Positions 17,817 to 25,962 of a stretch of DNA of 64,000 nt are shown one piece after another. A model generated the notes under the pieces. That model was not told the DNA's origin. It made no database searches and worked only from the letters and a program-made list of their open reading frames with translations. Location: contig NZ_JAAXYO010000016.1 in the NCBI RefSeq assembly GCF_018854015.1, positions 13,531 through 77,530 on the forward strand. Direction: 5' to 3'. The DNA comes from Igneacidithiobacillus copahuensis (lineage in GTDB: Bacteria > Pseudomonadota > Gammaproteobacteria > Acidithiobacillales > Acidithiobacillaceae). Position 1 is the stretch's first letter; the number at the start of each line of letters is the position of its first letter. The position numbers and the translations under genes were made by a program.

Positions 17817-19751
17817 CTAGGCGCGCCGAAATACCAGGGGGCTTTCTTGATCGGCGAGATCGGCGACAAGAAGATCACGTAAGGCTTGGTATTTCTTGGG
17901 ATTGTAAACCACCTTATTCAGTTCCAGACGGTAATGTAACCGCAACTCGTGATCGTGAAACGTCGCCGAGTAAAAATAGCTTCCCGCAGCGTTTCGCAGA
18001 TGTTCGTCTACTGGCAGATAAACTGCCCTGTAGCCTGCGGGAATCTGAATCGTAGTGGTCCACGAAACCCCGCCCAAATAGGTCTCGACCGGATGCTTGC
18101 GGCGCAGCGGCCCGGCAACCTGCGCCAAATAGGCTATTGGATTGGGTATCTCAGCCAAGCTCGGTACGAGGAACGGGCCGGTCGGGGCGGGAAAGGTCAG
18201 GTATGACCCGACCTTGGTAAAATCAGGTGTAGTCCATTTGGCAAGCACGTGAAAGGGTTTGTCCAAAACTGCCGGATCGCCGGGTTGGAAGCTACCAAAC
18301 CCGCCACCACTGGGGGCGAGCAAAGCACTCATCACGGTTGCATAATGAGAGGGTGGAATGGACGCAAAGATTTCCCGATATGCCCATGCCCACCAGCCCA
18401 TAGTGCGCATCTGCGCCGTACCCGTCAGTGTCCCGTTTTTCTGCAATACAAGGCTGGCGGCATACACAAACTGGTTTTTAGAGGGCTCTGCCCCGGGAGT
18501 CATGACAATACGGGGGTGTGGACCGGTCACCACCGTTGGCTTGTCACGCTCGCCAACAGCAAGCTGCCCCGGCGTTTCGTATTCTCCGGTGCTGTCCAGA
18601 AACAGGTGTTTTCTGGGAGCATAATCAATGGCATGGTTGAACCAGAAGGGGGTTGGCAGAGGGGGCAGATTGTACACATTGTCCCAGTTGATAATCGCGG
18701 GGTATAATTGAAAATTTTTCGCGTTGAATAACGCTTGCAAAAGCGTAGAGTGTGCCTTGCAATCCCCGTAGCCGGTCTCCAATGTCTTGTTGGCCGCAAT
18801 GGGCACGAAGCCGCCCACACCGAGTTCGAGACCGACGTAGCGAATATTCGCAGAATCCCAAGAAAAGAGCGCCTTTTGGGCCGCCCAACCCGATTTGTCT
18901 GCAGCTACCTCATCGGCGACTTTGCTAACCAACGGAGTGACCGCAGCCATTTGATTTGCTCGCTTCCAGTAGGCGGTACCGACCGCGGCCCAATTCGGAA
19001 AACTGGTAACCTCAAAAATTGGGCTGTACTGCCTTTCTCCGACCGTCGATAGGCCAGGATATTCTGCATGATGTACCTGCATTTCGGCGCGTATGATTTC
19101 CTCAGCGCCATAAATCGAATGACTGGTTTTCCAGGCCCCACGCTGGGCATACTGCAAGTGCATTTCCGCGGGTGCAACTACTTCGACCGAGTTATTTCGA
19201 GTAGATTTGCTTTCAGGAATATTCCAATAACTTGAATACATATCTGTAAAGTACGGTTTAAATACAGTTTTTTCGGTAATGATATGGAGAGTATCACCGA
19301 CGCTCATTTTGGGCGGCAATATGCTTAATATTTTGGCGTGGCTGTACATTGGTGCCCCGTGCGACACTGGTACCGGGCGCACAAATATATTGGCCAGCGG
19401 AATCGGGATCTGCTTTCCGTCCCTGGTTTCTATCCAGGCCTTTTTGACTTTCAGAGAGGAGAGAGTCGCAGAATATTGTTCAGTGAAGGGCTCGATCTTT
19501 GATTCTCCGTGTAAATTGAGAAGTTCTATGCATTGAGCCACTCGATCCGTGTAGGTTCCATTTTTCTTGACTTTCACTATCGCGTGATAAGAAAGCTGTC
19601 TCGTCATTGCACCGCTTTCCGCCGAATTCACGGGGGCAAATCCACTGCCGAGAGAATCGGCAAAACATGCGGATGGCACGGTCATGAATGCAAGCGCACA
19701 AAAACAAACGGACGTGAGCAGACTCTTATTGTGGAGAGTATCAATATACAT
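17817..19751 (-). CDS. Secreted DUF3857/transglutaminase-like protein with intact Cys-His-Asp triad
   Basis: A 644-aa protein, first clear gene of the long minus-strand operon. A hydrophobic signal segment (residues about 12-30) precedes a DUF3857 domain and a transglutaminase-like core with GYGDCKAHSTLL (C331), a His in the FNHAIDYAP stretch (H373) and an Asp in LFLDSTG (D386). Proteins of this architecture are predicted periplasmic cysteine proteases or transamidases; none is well characterised. ATG at 19751 has an AGAGGA site, whereas the upstream GTG in frame (19775) does not. It is followed 17 bp on by its Ser-substituted paralogue, suggesting an active/pseudoenzyme pair. Confidence 0.82.
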   Translation of the reverse strand: MYIDTLHNKSLLTSVCFCALAFMTVPSACFADSLGSGFAPVNSAESGAMTRQLSYHAIVKVKKNGTYTDRVAQCIELLNLHGESKIEPFTEQYSATLSSLKVKKAWIETRDGKQIPIPLANIFVRPVPVSHGAPMYSHAKILSILPPKMSVGDTLHIITEKTVFKPYFTDMYSSYWNIPESKSTRNNSVEVVAPAEMHLQYAQRGAWKTSHSIYGAEEIIRAEMQVHHAEYPGLSTVGERQYSPIFEVTSFPNWAAVGTAYWKRANQMAAVTPLVSKVADEVAADKSGWAAQKALFSWDSANIRYVGLELGVGGFVPIAANKTLETGYGDCKAHSTLLQALFNAKNFQLYPAIINWDNVYNLPPLPTPFWFNHAIDYAPRKHLFLDSTGEYETPGQLAVGERDKPTVVTGPHPRIVMTPGAEPSKNQFVYAASLVLQKNGTLTGTAQMRTMGWWAWAYREIFASIPPSHYATVMSALLAPSGGGFGSFQPGDPAVLDKPFHVLAKWTTPDFTKVGSYLTFPAPTGPFLVPSLAEIPNPIAYLAQVAGPLRRKHPVETYLGGVSWTTTIQIPAGYRAVYLPVDEHLRNAAGSYFYSATFHDHELRLHYRLELNKVVYNPKKYQALRDLLVADLADQESPLVFRRA

Positions 19752-19995
19752 TGAAATTTTCCTCTTGAGCTTCACTTTTGTGCGGTTTACAGTTTACAAA
19801 AGTTTCCATAGCAGATAGGAACTGACCACGTTTGTTGACTGCGTTTGCAGTTACTGAGCGGTAGGTCCCACAGTCTCCTGAAAAGATAAGAACGTTTCGG
19901 TAGCCATCCTGAAAGCAACATGTGTGCCCACACCTATCGTAACCATAGCATGTTCGTAGCCATCCAAAGGGACGGCGGGGGTTGTGTTCTTCCAT
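19741..19995 (-). CDS. Possible small cysteine-rich ORF upstream of the transglutaminase pair
   Basis: An 84-codon open frame that ends 11 bases inside the start of the transglutaminase-like gene, so the two would be translationally coupled. The predicted peptide has six cysteines and many Gly/Tyr/Arg residues (TCYGYDRCGHTCC near residues 15-27), with a hydrophilic tail. Start-site support is weak: no strong ribosome site before either in-frame ATG (19995 or 20007). No family is recognised. It could be chance, but position and composition would fit a leaderless peptide substrate of the operon. Confidence 0.25.
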   Translation of the reverse strand: MEEHNPRRPFGWLRTCYGYDRCGHTCCFQDGYRNVLIFSGDCGTYRSVTANAVNKRGQFLSAMETFVNCKPHKSEAQEENFNVY

Positions 19996-20263
19996 CTCAG
20001 AAATCATAGAGTTGGACCTGCACGCGGAGCAGTGGCGTGATTGCGAAGCAGCATCAGTCCAACGGAGTCGTTAAGGCAGACGCTGAAAATAGGGAGAGCT
20101 TGGCGCACAACGATAGTGCAGACATGCACCACTGTAAAACATAAGCAACTGCGCAGATAGCTAGTAATGAGCAATCTTACTGAAGCTATGCCAGAGTTGG
20201 TCACAAGCGACCGTTTTTTTGCCGTTGCCCAACAACTATGTCTATATCCCTTTAAACAGTTAA
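19996..20263. other. Intergenic gap between the two minus-strand blocks
   Basis: This stretch separates the acetyltransferase end from the peptide island and should hold the island promoter on the minus strand. I could not find a convincing -35/-10 pair. On the plus strand, GGTC/GACC arms around 20200-20212 followed by seven T residues look like a weak terminator, but nothing obvious is transcribed toward it. No RNA gene was recognised. Confidence 0.4.
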
Positions 20264-20743
20264 TCATAAATATTTCTGCCAAAATTGGGCAACCCCTGCA
20301 TGCTCATTTATGGAGTACGGCGTGAACCCCATGGCTCGATAAATAGACTGGGCGAGATGATTCCCCTCCAGCACCTCCAGGGTAAGTTTGCAACATCCAA
20401 GATCGTTTGCTTTCACCTCGGCATAGCTAAAGAGCCTATGCGCGATCCCCTGCCTACGAAACTCTGGGCGGACGTATACGTCGTGAATATTGAGCAGTGG
20501 TGCTGCATTAAAGGTGGAAAATCCTTCCATAGAGACTAGGATTCCCACAAACTCGCACTGCTGTTGGGCGAGAAAAACATGAATCCAGGGCCGGCGCACC
20601 AACCCATCGAGCAAGCTTTGGCGGACAGATGCTCGCAGCCCGCTTCCTTGGCCCATTTCGTCTTCAGCATATTGATCGATAAGTTTGATAATAGCGATCT
20701 GATGCTCGCGATTTTGCAGATCAGCCTGAAAGATATCAGCCAT
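20264..20743 (-). CDS. GNAT-family N-acetyltransferase
   Basis: A 159-aa GNAT protein with the acetyl-CoA loop RRQGIAHRLF around residue 115 preceded by IHDVYVRPEF, and the C-terminal YRAMGFTPYS. The substrate is unknown; an amine or amino acid derivative is plausible because the gene is the last of the tonB-exbBD-astBA operon and overlaps the astA stop by 8 bases. It is distinct from the GNAT at 5504-5956. Confidence 0.82.
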   Translation of the reverse strand: MADIFQADLQNREHQIAIIKLIDQYAEDEMGQGSGLRASVRQSLLDGLVRRPWIHVFLAQQQCEFVGILVSMEGFSTFNAAPLLNIHDVYVRPEFRRQGIAHRLFSYAEVKANDLGCCKLTLEVLEGNHLAQSIYRAMGFTPYSINEHAGVAQFWQKYL

Positions 20744-21731
20744 GCCTGTCTCCCACTATGGCGCCCCTGGCTGCCAAGGAACGGACGCTTGCGCCTGGTT
20801 CGACTCGTAATAGCTCTATTACCTCACTATCGACCAACAGAGCGCCAGCGTCGCGATAGGCTGGCGCAAGACATGCACGAAAAGCATCGCCCGCTCGATT
20901 GGAGATCATCCATTTGTCTAACGGAACCTCCGTTCCGACGCGACTTTCAATAGATAACAGCGTGCTCGTTCGTATACTGTAGATGTCTTGAATCGCCGCA
21001 CGCAGAATAGGCCCGCCATCGAGCACATCGATATAATCAGTATGCACGAAACGTTCCTGCTCCAACATCCGCAAGGCGTTTTTCGCGTCGACATGCACTT
21101 GACCAAGATTTTTCTCAAGATCTGGGCTCAAAAAATGCATGGGCACATCGTGATTAGAAAGATATTGGCTGGCAAAACTTACCGGTGAGCGTCCACGTAA
21201 TTGGTCCATTTCTGACAGCTCCTTGTCGTATAGCAATCTACCGATCTCGGACCAGAAAGGGGTATCCCCTCGGGGCGACGACCAGCCACGCAGCTCCGCG
21301 TGCAAATGACCACCAAAATACTGCTGGTGATCGGCAATATACAAAAAGCGACTTTTTGATAACAGCGCTCCCAGACCACGCCCTCGGTACGCAGCTCGTA
21401 ACATCAGCGAGCCGAGTTTGGTTGGACTTACCGGCGTATCCCGGAGCTGTAGACTGGCTGGATTACTCACCTTGCGGTAATGATGTGCACGATCCTCTTC
21501 ACGCTCGATACCACTGATTCCCGCAATCTTGCCATTGGCAGTATCCACCAAGACCAACAACAATCTTCGCCAGGCAGCAGGGTCGTCTAGATACAGGCTC
21601 GCCATGGATTCTTGTATCTTGTCAGCGAGGAGTTTCCGATCCGCCGGCAGACTGGTAAGCCCAACTGGAGCCTCTTTGGCAAGGCAGTGCAGAGAATCCA
21701 AATCTGCTTCTTCTACTGGTCGTATATACAT
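20736..21731 (-). CDS. astA: Arginine N-succinyltransferase (AstA-like)
   Basis: A 331-aa protein of the AstA family, the first step of the arginine succinyltransferase (AST) pathway: arginine plus succinyl-CoA to N2-succinylarginine. Family signatures visible: MYIRPVEEADLDSL at the start, GLTSLPAD, SLMLRAAYRGRGLGALLSKSRF (acetyl-CoA-type fold), SPFWSEIGR, MHFLSPD and the YIDVLDGGP loop. The start is set at the conserved MYIRPVEE; an upstream extension to 21767 overlaps astB. The remaining AST genes (astC, astD, astE) are not in the window, so the pathway is incomplete locally. It sits in a tonB-exbBD operon. Confidence 0.88.
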   Translation of the reverse strand: MYIRPVEEADLDSLHCLAKEAPVGLTSLPADRKLLADKIQESMASLYLDDPAAWRRLLLVLVDTANGKIAGISGIEREEDRAHHYRKVSNPASLQLRDTPVSPTKLGSLMLRAAYRGRGLGALLSKSRFLYIADHQQYFGGHLHAELRGWSSPRGDTPFWSEIGRLLYDKELSEMDQLRGRSPVSFASQYLSNHDVPMHFLSPDLEKNLGQVHVDAKNALRMLEQERFVHTDYIDVLDGGPILRAAIQDIYSIRTSTLLSIESRVGTEVPLDKWMISNRAGDAFRACLAPAYRDAGALLVDSEVIELLRVEPGASVRSLAARGAIVGDRHG

Positions 21732-21747
21732 TTGGGTAGCCAAAGAC

Positions 21748-23088
21748 CTACACCCGCTGAAATTCATAAATGGGTCCTAACTGCAGTATATCGCTCAACT
21801 TATCCAAAGCCTCTTGAACATTGCGATAAAATTCTGGGTCCGCAAGATCGTCGACTGTCAGCCGATCTCGATAATATTTTTCGATCCATTGGCTCAGATG
21901 ATCGAGCAAGCTTTTATCGCAAATAATTCCACGATGGACGGCATTCAAAGCCTCCCTGTCCAGGGGCACGTGCAAGCGCAGACAAGCAGGACCACCGCCA
22001 TTGTGCATGGACTGCCGCAAATCAATCGCTCGGATCTCTACTATCGGGTTATCCTGCGCGCACAACTCAGTCAAATAATCCCAGACTAGGGGACTTTCTC
22101 TGCACTCCTCCGGTGCCAACAACAGGAACTGCCCATCAGCGAGCGGTAGAATCTGGCTGTTGAAAAGATAAGACTGCACAGCGAGAGTTAAGCTGATTCT
22201 GTTTTCAGGTACTTCCAGCCAATAAAAAGGGGTTTCTCGTGAAGCAAAATAGCGACCCACGCTCTCCCGCACACTGCCCTGCTCGGCGAAGGCTCGCTCA
22301 TGGCAGAGCAGTACATTGGCATAAGCTACGGCGACAACATCGTTATGAAACGCTCCGGCATCGATCGCCTCCGGACGTTGCCTTATAAACAGGCGACGGT
22401 CTGGATGCAGGCCATGACTGCGGGCCACTGCCTGGGAGGCTGCGAGGCTCTGCCGCGCCGGATAAATTTTCGGTTGATCGCCAGCCGAATCACCTGCGGC
22501 GCGGCCGTAAACGTACAGCGACAGGCCTGCCTCGCTGGACTCATGCCACAACCGCATATAATTAGCCGCACCCTCGTCAGCAAAATCTGCATGCCTTGGC
22601 AGTGGCGAATGGTGTACAAAATATTCTGGATCAGCAAAGATTTCTTCCAGCACGCGGCCTGTACCGGCAACTTCCAGGGATCGGTGGAAGGAGTGCTGAA
22701 GGTTGGCCGGGGTTACGTGTATTTTGTGATCGATAGTGTCGTGCGCAGACGAAATGGTCGCGCTATTGGCCATCCACATGGATGAAGCAGAATAGACCGC
22801 GCTAAGCAAACGCGGGTTTGATCTATGACAGGCCCGCAACATGGTCTCAGGCCCGCCGGTAAACCCCAGTGCCTGCAGAACCGACAAGTGCGGAGTGGCT
22901 ACGGGAGGAAACACACCCTGGACAAGGCCCAAATCAAACAGCAGTCGCATTTTGGCAATCCCCTGCAACGCAGCTGCTTTCGGATTGGCAACCTGCCAAG
23001 CATTTTTGGCGGATGCAAGATTCCCCGGGCTGAGCCCTCCATAGTGGTGGCTCGGCCCTACCAGCCCATCCACGTTCATGCCGACCAT
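21748..23088 (-). CDS. astB: N-succinylarginine dihydrolase (AstB)
   Basis: A 446-aa member of the guanidino-modifying (pentein) superfamily that hydrolyses N2-succinylarginine to succinylornithine, CO2 and ammonia. It begins with the characteristic NVDGLVGPSHHYGGLS and SVGNxAS-like motif (SPGNLASAKN). The catalytic Glu (ADEGAANYMRL), His (GAFHNDVV) and C-terminal Cys (GGGPACLRLHVP, near residue 370) are all present, so activity is expected. It starts 13 bp after exbD. The release of ammonia could help acid tolerance, but that is only inference. Confidence 0.93.
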   Translation of the reverse strand: MVGMNVDGLVGPSHHYGGLSPGNLASAKNAWQVANPKAAALQGIAKMRLLFDLGLVQGVFPPVATPHLSVLQALGFTGGPETMLRACHRSNPRLLSAVYSASSMWMANSATISSAHDTIDHKIHVTPANLQHSFHRSLEVAGTGRVLEEIFADPEYFVHHSPLPRHADFADEGAANYMRLWHESSEAGLSLYVYGRAAGDSAGDQPKIYPARQSLAASQAVARSHGLHPDRRLFIRQRPEAIDAGAFHNDVVAVAYANVLLCHERAFAEQGSVRESVGRYFASRETPFYWLEVPENRISLTLAVQSYLFNSQILPLADGQFLLLAPEECRESPLVWDYLTELCAQDNPIVEIRAIDLRQSMHNGGGPACLRLHVPLDREALNAVHRGIICDKSLLDHLSQWIEKYYRDRLTVDDLADPEFYRNVQEALDKLSDILQLGPIYEFQRV

Positions 23089-23101
23089 TCAGAAAATTTC
23101 C

Positions 23102-23500
23102 TCAGGTGGCCTTGGTGGCGATCCCAATCTGGGTGACTCCAGCCTTCTGGCAGGTGTCCATCACATGCACAAACATCTGAAAGGGAACCAGCTTATCTGC
23201 AGCAATGGTCACTTGAGTGTGTGCTACATCCCCATCCGCACTTAAAAACCCTTGCAATTGATCAAGGGACATTTCCTTGCCCTTCACTATCACCTTACCA
23301 CTTTTTTCGACATTGATAACAAAATGGGGGTGTGGCAATTCTTTAGCCGTGCTAGATGTGGGGAGCTGCAGCTTCAGTCCTTTGTCTGTGATCATCTGCA
23401 GGGTGATCATGATAAAGAACACCAACAAAAAAAGCATGACATCGATCATCGGGATGATTTCAACCCGACCCTTCTTTGCATTTCTTCGACGCGGAATCAT
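23102..23500 (-). CDS. exbD: ExbD/TolR-family energy-transducing membrane protein
   Basis: A 132-aa protein with one N-terminal transmembrane helix (about 17-38) containing the proton-pathway Asp in IPMIDVMLFLLVFFIM, and a periplasmic domain. With ExbB it forms the motor that energises TonB. It lies 27 bp after exbB and 13 bp before astB in the same operon. Confidence 0.92.
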   Translation of the reverse strand: MIPRRRNAKKGRVEIIPMIDVMLFLLVFFIMITLQMITDKGLKLQLPTSSTAKELPHPHFVINVEKSGKVIVKGKEMSLDQLQGFLSADGDVAHTQVTIAADKLVPFQMFVHVMDTCQKAGVTQIGIATKAT

Positions 23501-23527
23501 AGCTGTCTCCTGAAGATTGAAGGATAA

Positions 23528-24175
23528 TTAAATGTTGTTGGGCGCTCCATCGAGACGGTTGATCAGCAGCAGCTTTATGGACTCCAACTGCTGAATAGTC
23601 TTATCAATGGCGTTGTTGAAAGCGTTGAAAGTGATCAGGCCTACCATGGCGATGAACAGACCCGACGCTGTAGCGATCAGAGCGTCTGCAACCCCGCCGG
23701 TCACTTCCGTAGGAGCATGGCCGGGCGCTGCCAATATGGAAAAGGCGTGGAACATGCCGAGAATCGTGCCAAAAAGACCAAGTAGCGGCGCGAGAGTCAC
23801 TGTGGTGTCCAGAATCCACAAACGTTTATCCAAAAATGGAGTGGTCATGAAAATGGCTTCATCCAGACGATTATCGAACGCTTCTCCACGGGCGCTGCCA
23901 TAATGATGTACCAGATCCATGTGACGATAAGCTGCAGTAATGATCTGCTCTTCCGGCTGCCCTTTGGCCTCCCGCATCAGAGCCTCCAGCCTCTCGGTGC
24001 TGAGTTTGTCGACCTCCGATAGCTGGTGAATAATGGTCTTTCCCTTGCGCAGAGCCGAGCGCATAAACCAGGCTCGATCAAAGATTACCGATAGTTCCAC
24101 CAAAAAAAGTAGGGCAAGAATATATAAGACGCCATCGGAATAATTGGCGAGGTGAATGAGATACTGTACAGACAT
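23528..24175 (-). CDS. exbB: ExbB/TolQ-family proton-channel protein
   Basis: A 215-aa MotA/TolQ/ExbB protein with three transmembrane helices. The second and third include TLAPLLGLFGTILGMFHAF and the Thr/Ala-rich ADALIATASGLFIAMVGL segment conserved in ExbB. It assembles with ExbD around TonB in the inner membrane. The gene follows tonB by about 37 bp. Confidence 0.92.
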   Translation of the reverse strand: MSVQYLIHLANYSDGVLYILALLFLVELSVIFDRAWFMRSALRKGKTIIHQLSEVDKLSTERLEALMREAKGQPEEQIITAAYRHMDLVHHYGSARGEAFDNRLDEAIFMTTPFLDKRLWILDTTVTLAPLLGLFGTILGMFHAFSILAAPGHAPTEVTGGVADALIATASGLFIAMVGLITFNAFNNAIDKTIQQLESIKLLLINRLDGAPNNI

Positions 24176-24212
24176 GGTATTGCACTCCTCAAATTGGGAA
24201 GATTTTCAGATT

Positions 24213-24914
24213 TCAGCTAATATCGATTGGTACGGTAAACGACAAGGCACGTGGCGGCATGTGGCTCGTGAACGGCGGGAAGGTACTATCCTGCACAGCC
24301 TTTATCGCAGCTTTACGTAGCAATGGGTTATCGGACCCACTCACCACATGAACGTCGTAGGCCTTACCACCACTCGGAGCCAACTTGAATCCGATCACCA
24401 CAGTGCCGGTCAAGCCCAGGCGTTTGATGATAGCGGAGACATGGACGTTGCCGCGGACAACGGATCGCGCTCCGTCGCCGTAGGCGCCGACGCCACTGTA
24501 CACCGGCGCCGGCGGAGGGGGCGGAGGCGGTGGAGGCGTTTTGACCGGCGGCGGAACCTTGACCACAGGCTTGGGGGGAGGTGGAGTCGGCGGTGAGGGC
24601 GGCTTTACGGGCAGCGGCGCGGGTCGATGAACCACGGGCACGGGCAACTTCACCGGTTTCGGCGGATGCGGAATCGGCTTCACTTTTGGCTTCGGCGGAG
24701 GTGGTGGCGGTGGCAGATGTACCATCTTGACACTGATCACCTCGGGAGGTTTCTTCTTCGCTGGCTGGCTGTGGGGAAAGAATATGAGACCAGCGACAAG
24801 CGCAAGCTCCACGGCCAGCGCACCAATTATCGCGTAACGAAAAGAGTTGGTCTTGCCCTGATAAGACCATCGGGATGGCTTCTCAGAGTCTTTTGCAGGG
24901 CTTACGTCACCCAC
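24213..24914 (-). CDS. tonB: TonB energy-transduction protein
   Basis: A 233-aa protein with one membrane helix (about 28-48), a long Pro/Lys-rich spacer (about 58-140, many PPPP and PKPV runs) that spans the periplasm, and a C-terminal TonB domain with GTVVIGFKLAPSG and the terminal VPIDIS strand. The chosen start is GTG at 24914, with AGAGG 8 bases upstream; a GTG at 24923 would be too close to that site. The start overlaps the stop of a small upstream frame by 8 bases. Its receptor partner is probably the TonB-dependent receptor at 25963-28416. Confidence 0.92.
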   Translation of the reverse strand: MGDVSPAKDSEKPSRWSYQGKTNSFRYAIIGALAVELALVAGLIFFPHSQPAKKKPPEVISVKMVHLPPPPPPPKPKVKPIPHPPKPVKLPVPVVHRPAPLPVKPPSPPTPPPPKPVVKVPPPVKTPPPPPPPPPAPVYSGVGAYGDGARSVVRGNVHVSAIIKRLGLTGTVVIGFKLAPSGGKAYDVHVVSGSDNPLLRKAAIKAVQDSTFPPFTSHMPPRALSFTVPIDIS

Positions 24915-25221
24915 CTTGATCACCTCTAATTTTCTGATTGTTATGATAAGTTCTGGCCACTACCAACAAGCGGCCAGCGTAGCTTTTGACGACTGGGCTG
25001 ATTCTATCACACAGTCGAGACCGTAGAGCAAACGGACGGCTCTCCCACTCGCGGGCCGCTTGCCCAAAAATCGAGAATGATTCCGCGTGCTGGCTCCCCC
25101 TTCCCTGCAGGCCAGCTCTTGATGAGACTGAACCTCTATCCTGAACATTTCCCGGTTGGATAAAGACGGCGACGATCTGCTCGCTCGAACTACCACTTGC
25201 GCTAGTTGTAGGTATCTCCAT
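24907..25221 (-). CDS. Possible 104-aa ORF between marC and tonB
   Basis: An open frame beginning with ATG at 25221, preceded at a good distance by a GGAGG site, 15 bp after the marC stop, and ending inside the tonB start. Spacing and coupling look genic. The predicted protein is hydrophilic, rich in Ser, Arg and Gln, with no signal peptide, helix or family I recognise, and its composition looks random. It may be a translated leader that couples marC and tonB, or a chance frame in a promoter region. Confidence 0.3.
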   Translation of the reverse strand: MEIPTTSASGSSSEQIVAVFIQPGNVQDRGSVSSRAGLQGRGSQHAESFSIFGQAAREWESRPFALRSRLCDRISPVVKSYAGRLLVVARTYHNNQKIRGDQGG

Positions 25222-25236
25222 CTATGCTCCCTCCGA

Positions 25237-25869
25237 TCAACCAAGCCCAGGCAACAGCCTCACGATCCCTTGGCAAACAAAGCGGATCGCAATGGCACCC
25301 AGAATGAGTCCGGCAATTTTGGTGATGATTTCTATGCCGATATCACCCAAAAGGCGAGCAATATGGTGTGCGTTATACATAGCGATGTAAGCAACAATCG
25401 AAGCAATCACAACGTCACCCAGGATCAATCCATAGCTGAGCAGGTTGTGGGCATTTTGACCGTATATGATTACAGTTCCGATAGCTCCTGGACCCGCCAA
25501 TAAAGGTATACCCAGGGGGGTTATCAGTCGGCCGCCATTGTACGCACCAGACTGGCTCTGCGAGAATGCCGCGCTGATATTTTCGGTCATAAGCATTTGA
25601 ATCGACATAAGGAGAAGCAATAAGCCACCACTCACTTTGAACTCAGGGATTCCAATATAGAAATAAGAAAGAATATCATTGCCAAAGAGAGTGCTAATGA
25701 TCAGAACCACGGCCACAACGATAGAGATATGCCTGGCGGCAGTCTGCTTTTGTATGACAGATTGATCGCGCGTAAGCGCTATGAATATTGGAACAATTCC
25801 AACCGGATCCATCAAAACAAACAGGGTCACCAAAGTTTTTATGAAAATTTCAATTTCGCTTTCATTCAC
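25237..25869 (-). CDS. marC: MarC-family (UPF0056) integral membrane protein
   Basis: A 210-aa protein with six predicted helices and the MarC signature: LMDPVGIVPIF in helix 1, ITPLGIPLLAGPGAIGTVI in the centre, and IGIEIITKIAGLILGAIAIRF at the end. The function is unknown; the earlier link to multiple antibiotic resistance has not held up in E. coli. It follows the terminator of the TonB-dependent receptor gene and precedes the tonB operon, so it may share that operon's transcript. Confidence 0.9.
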   Translation of the reverse strand: MNESEIEIFIKTLVTLFVLMDPVGIVPIFIALTRDQSVIQKQTAARHISIVVAVVLIISTLFGNDILSYFYIGIPEFKVSGGLLLLLMSIQMLMTENISAAFSQSQSGAYNGGRLITPLGIPLLAGPGAIGTVIIYGQNAHNLLSYGLILGDVVIASIVAYIAMYNAHHIARLLGDIGIEIITKIAGLILGAIAIRFVCQGIVRLLPGLG

Positions 25870-25907
25870 AACTTGCTCTCGTCATACAGATTCCGGGAAA
25901 TGACAAA

Positions 25908-25939
25908 CCAAAAATGGCTCAGACAAAAGCCTGAGCCAT
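25908..25939 (-). terminator. Rho-independent terminator of the TonB-dependent receptor gene
   Basis: On the minus strand a perfect 9-bp stem (ATGGCTCAG/CTGAGCCAT, 25931-25939 with 25914-25922) and 8-base loop are followed by TTTTGGTTT. It lies 24 bp past the receptor stop and separates that gene from marC and tonB. Confidence 0.75.
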
Positions 25940-25962
25940 GAAGCAAGAAACAAAACCGCAAC

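Noticed and set aside
20004..20282. A 92-codon minus-strand frame upstream of the small cysteine-rich frame
   Set aside because: It starts inside the acetyltransferase gene, has no ribosome site and its composition looks random.
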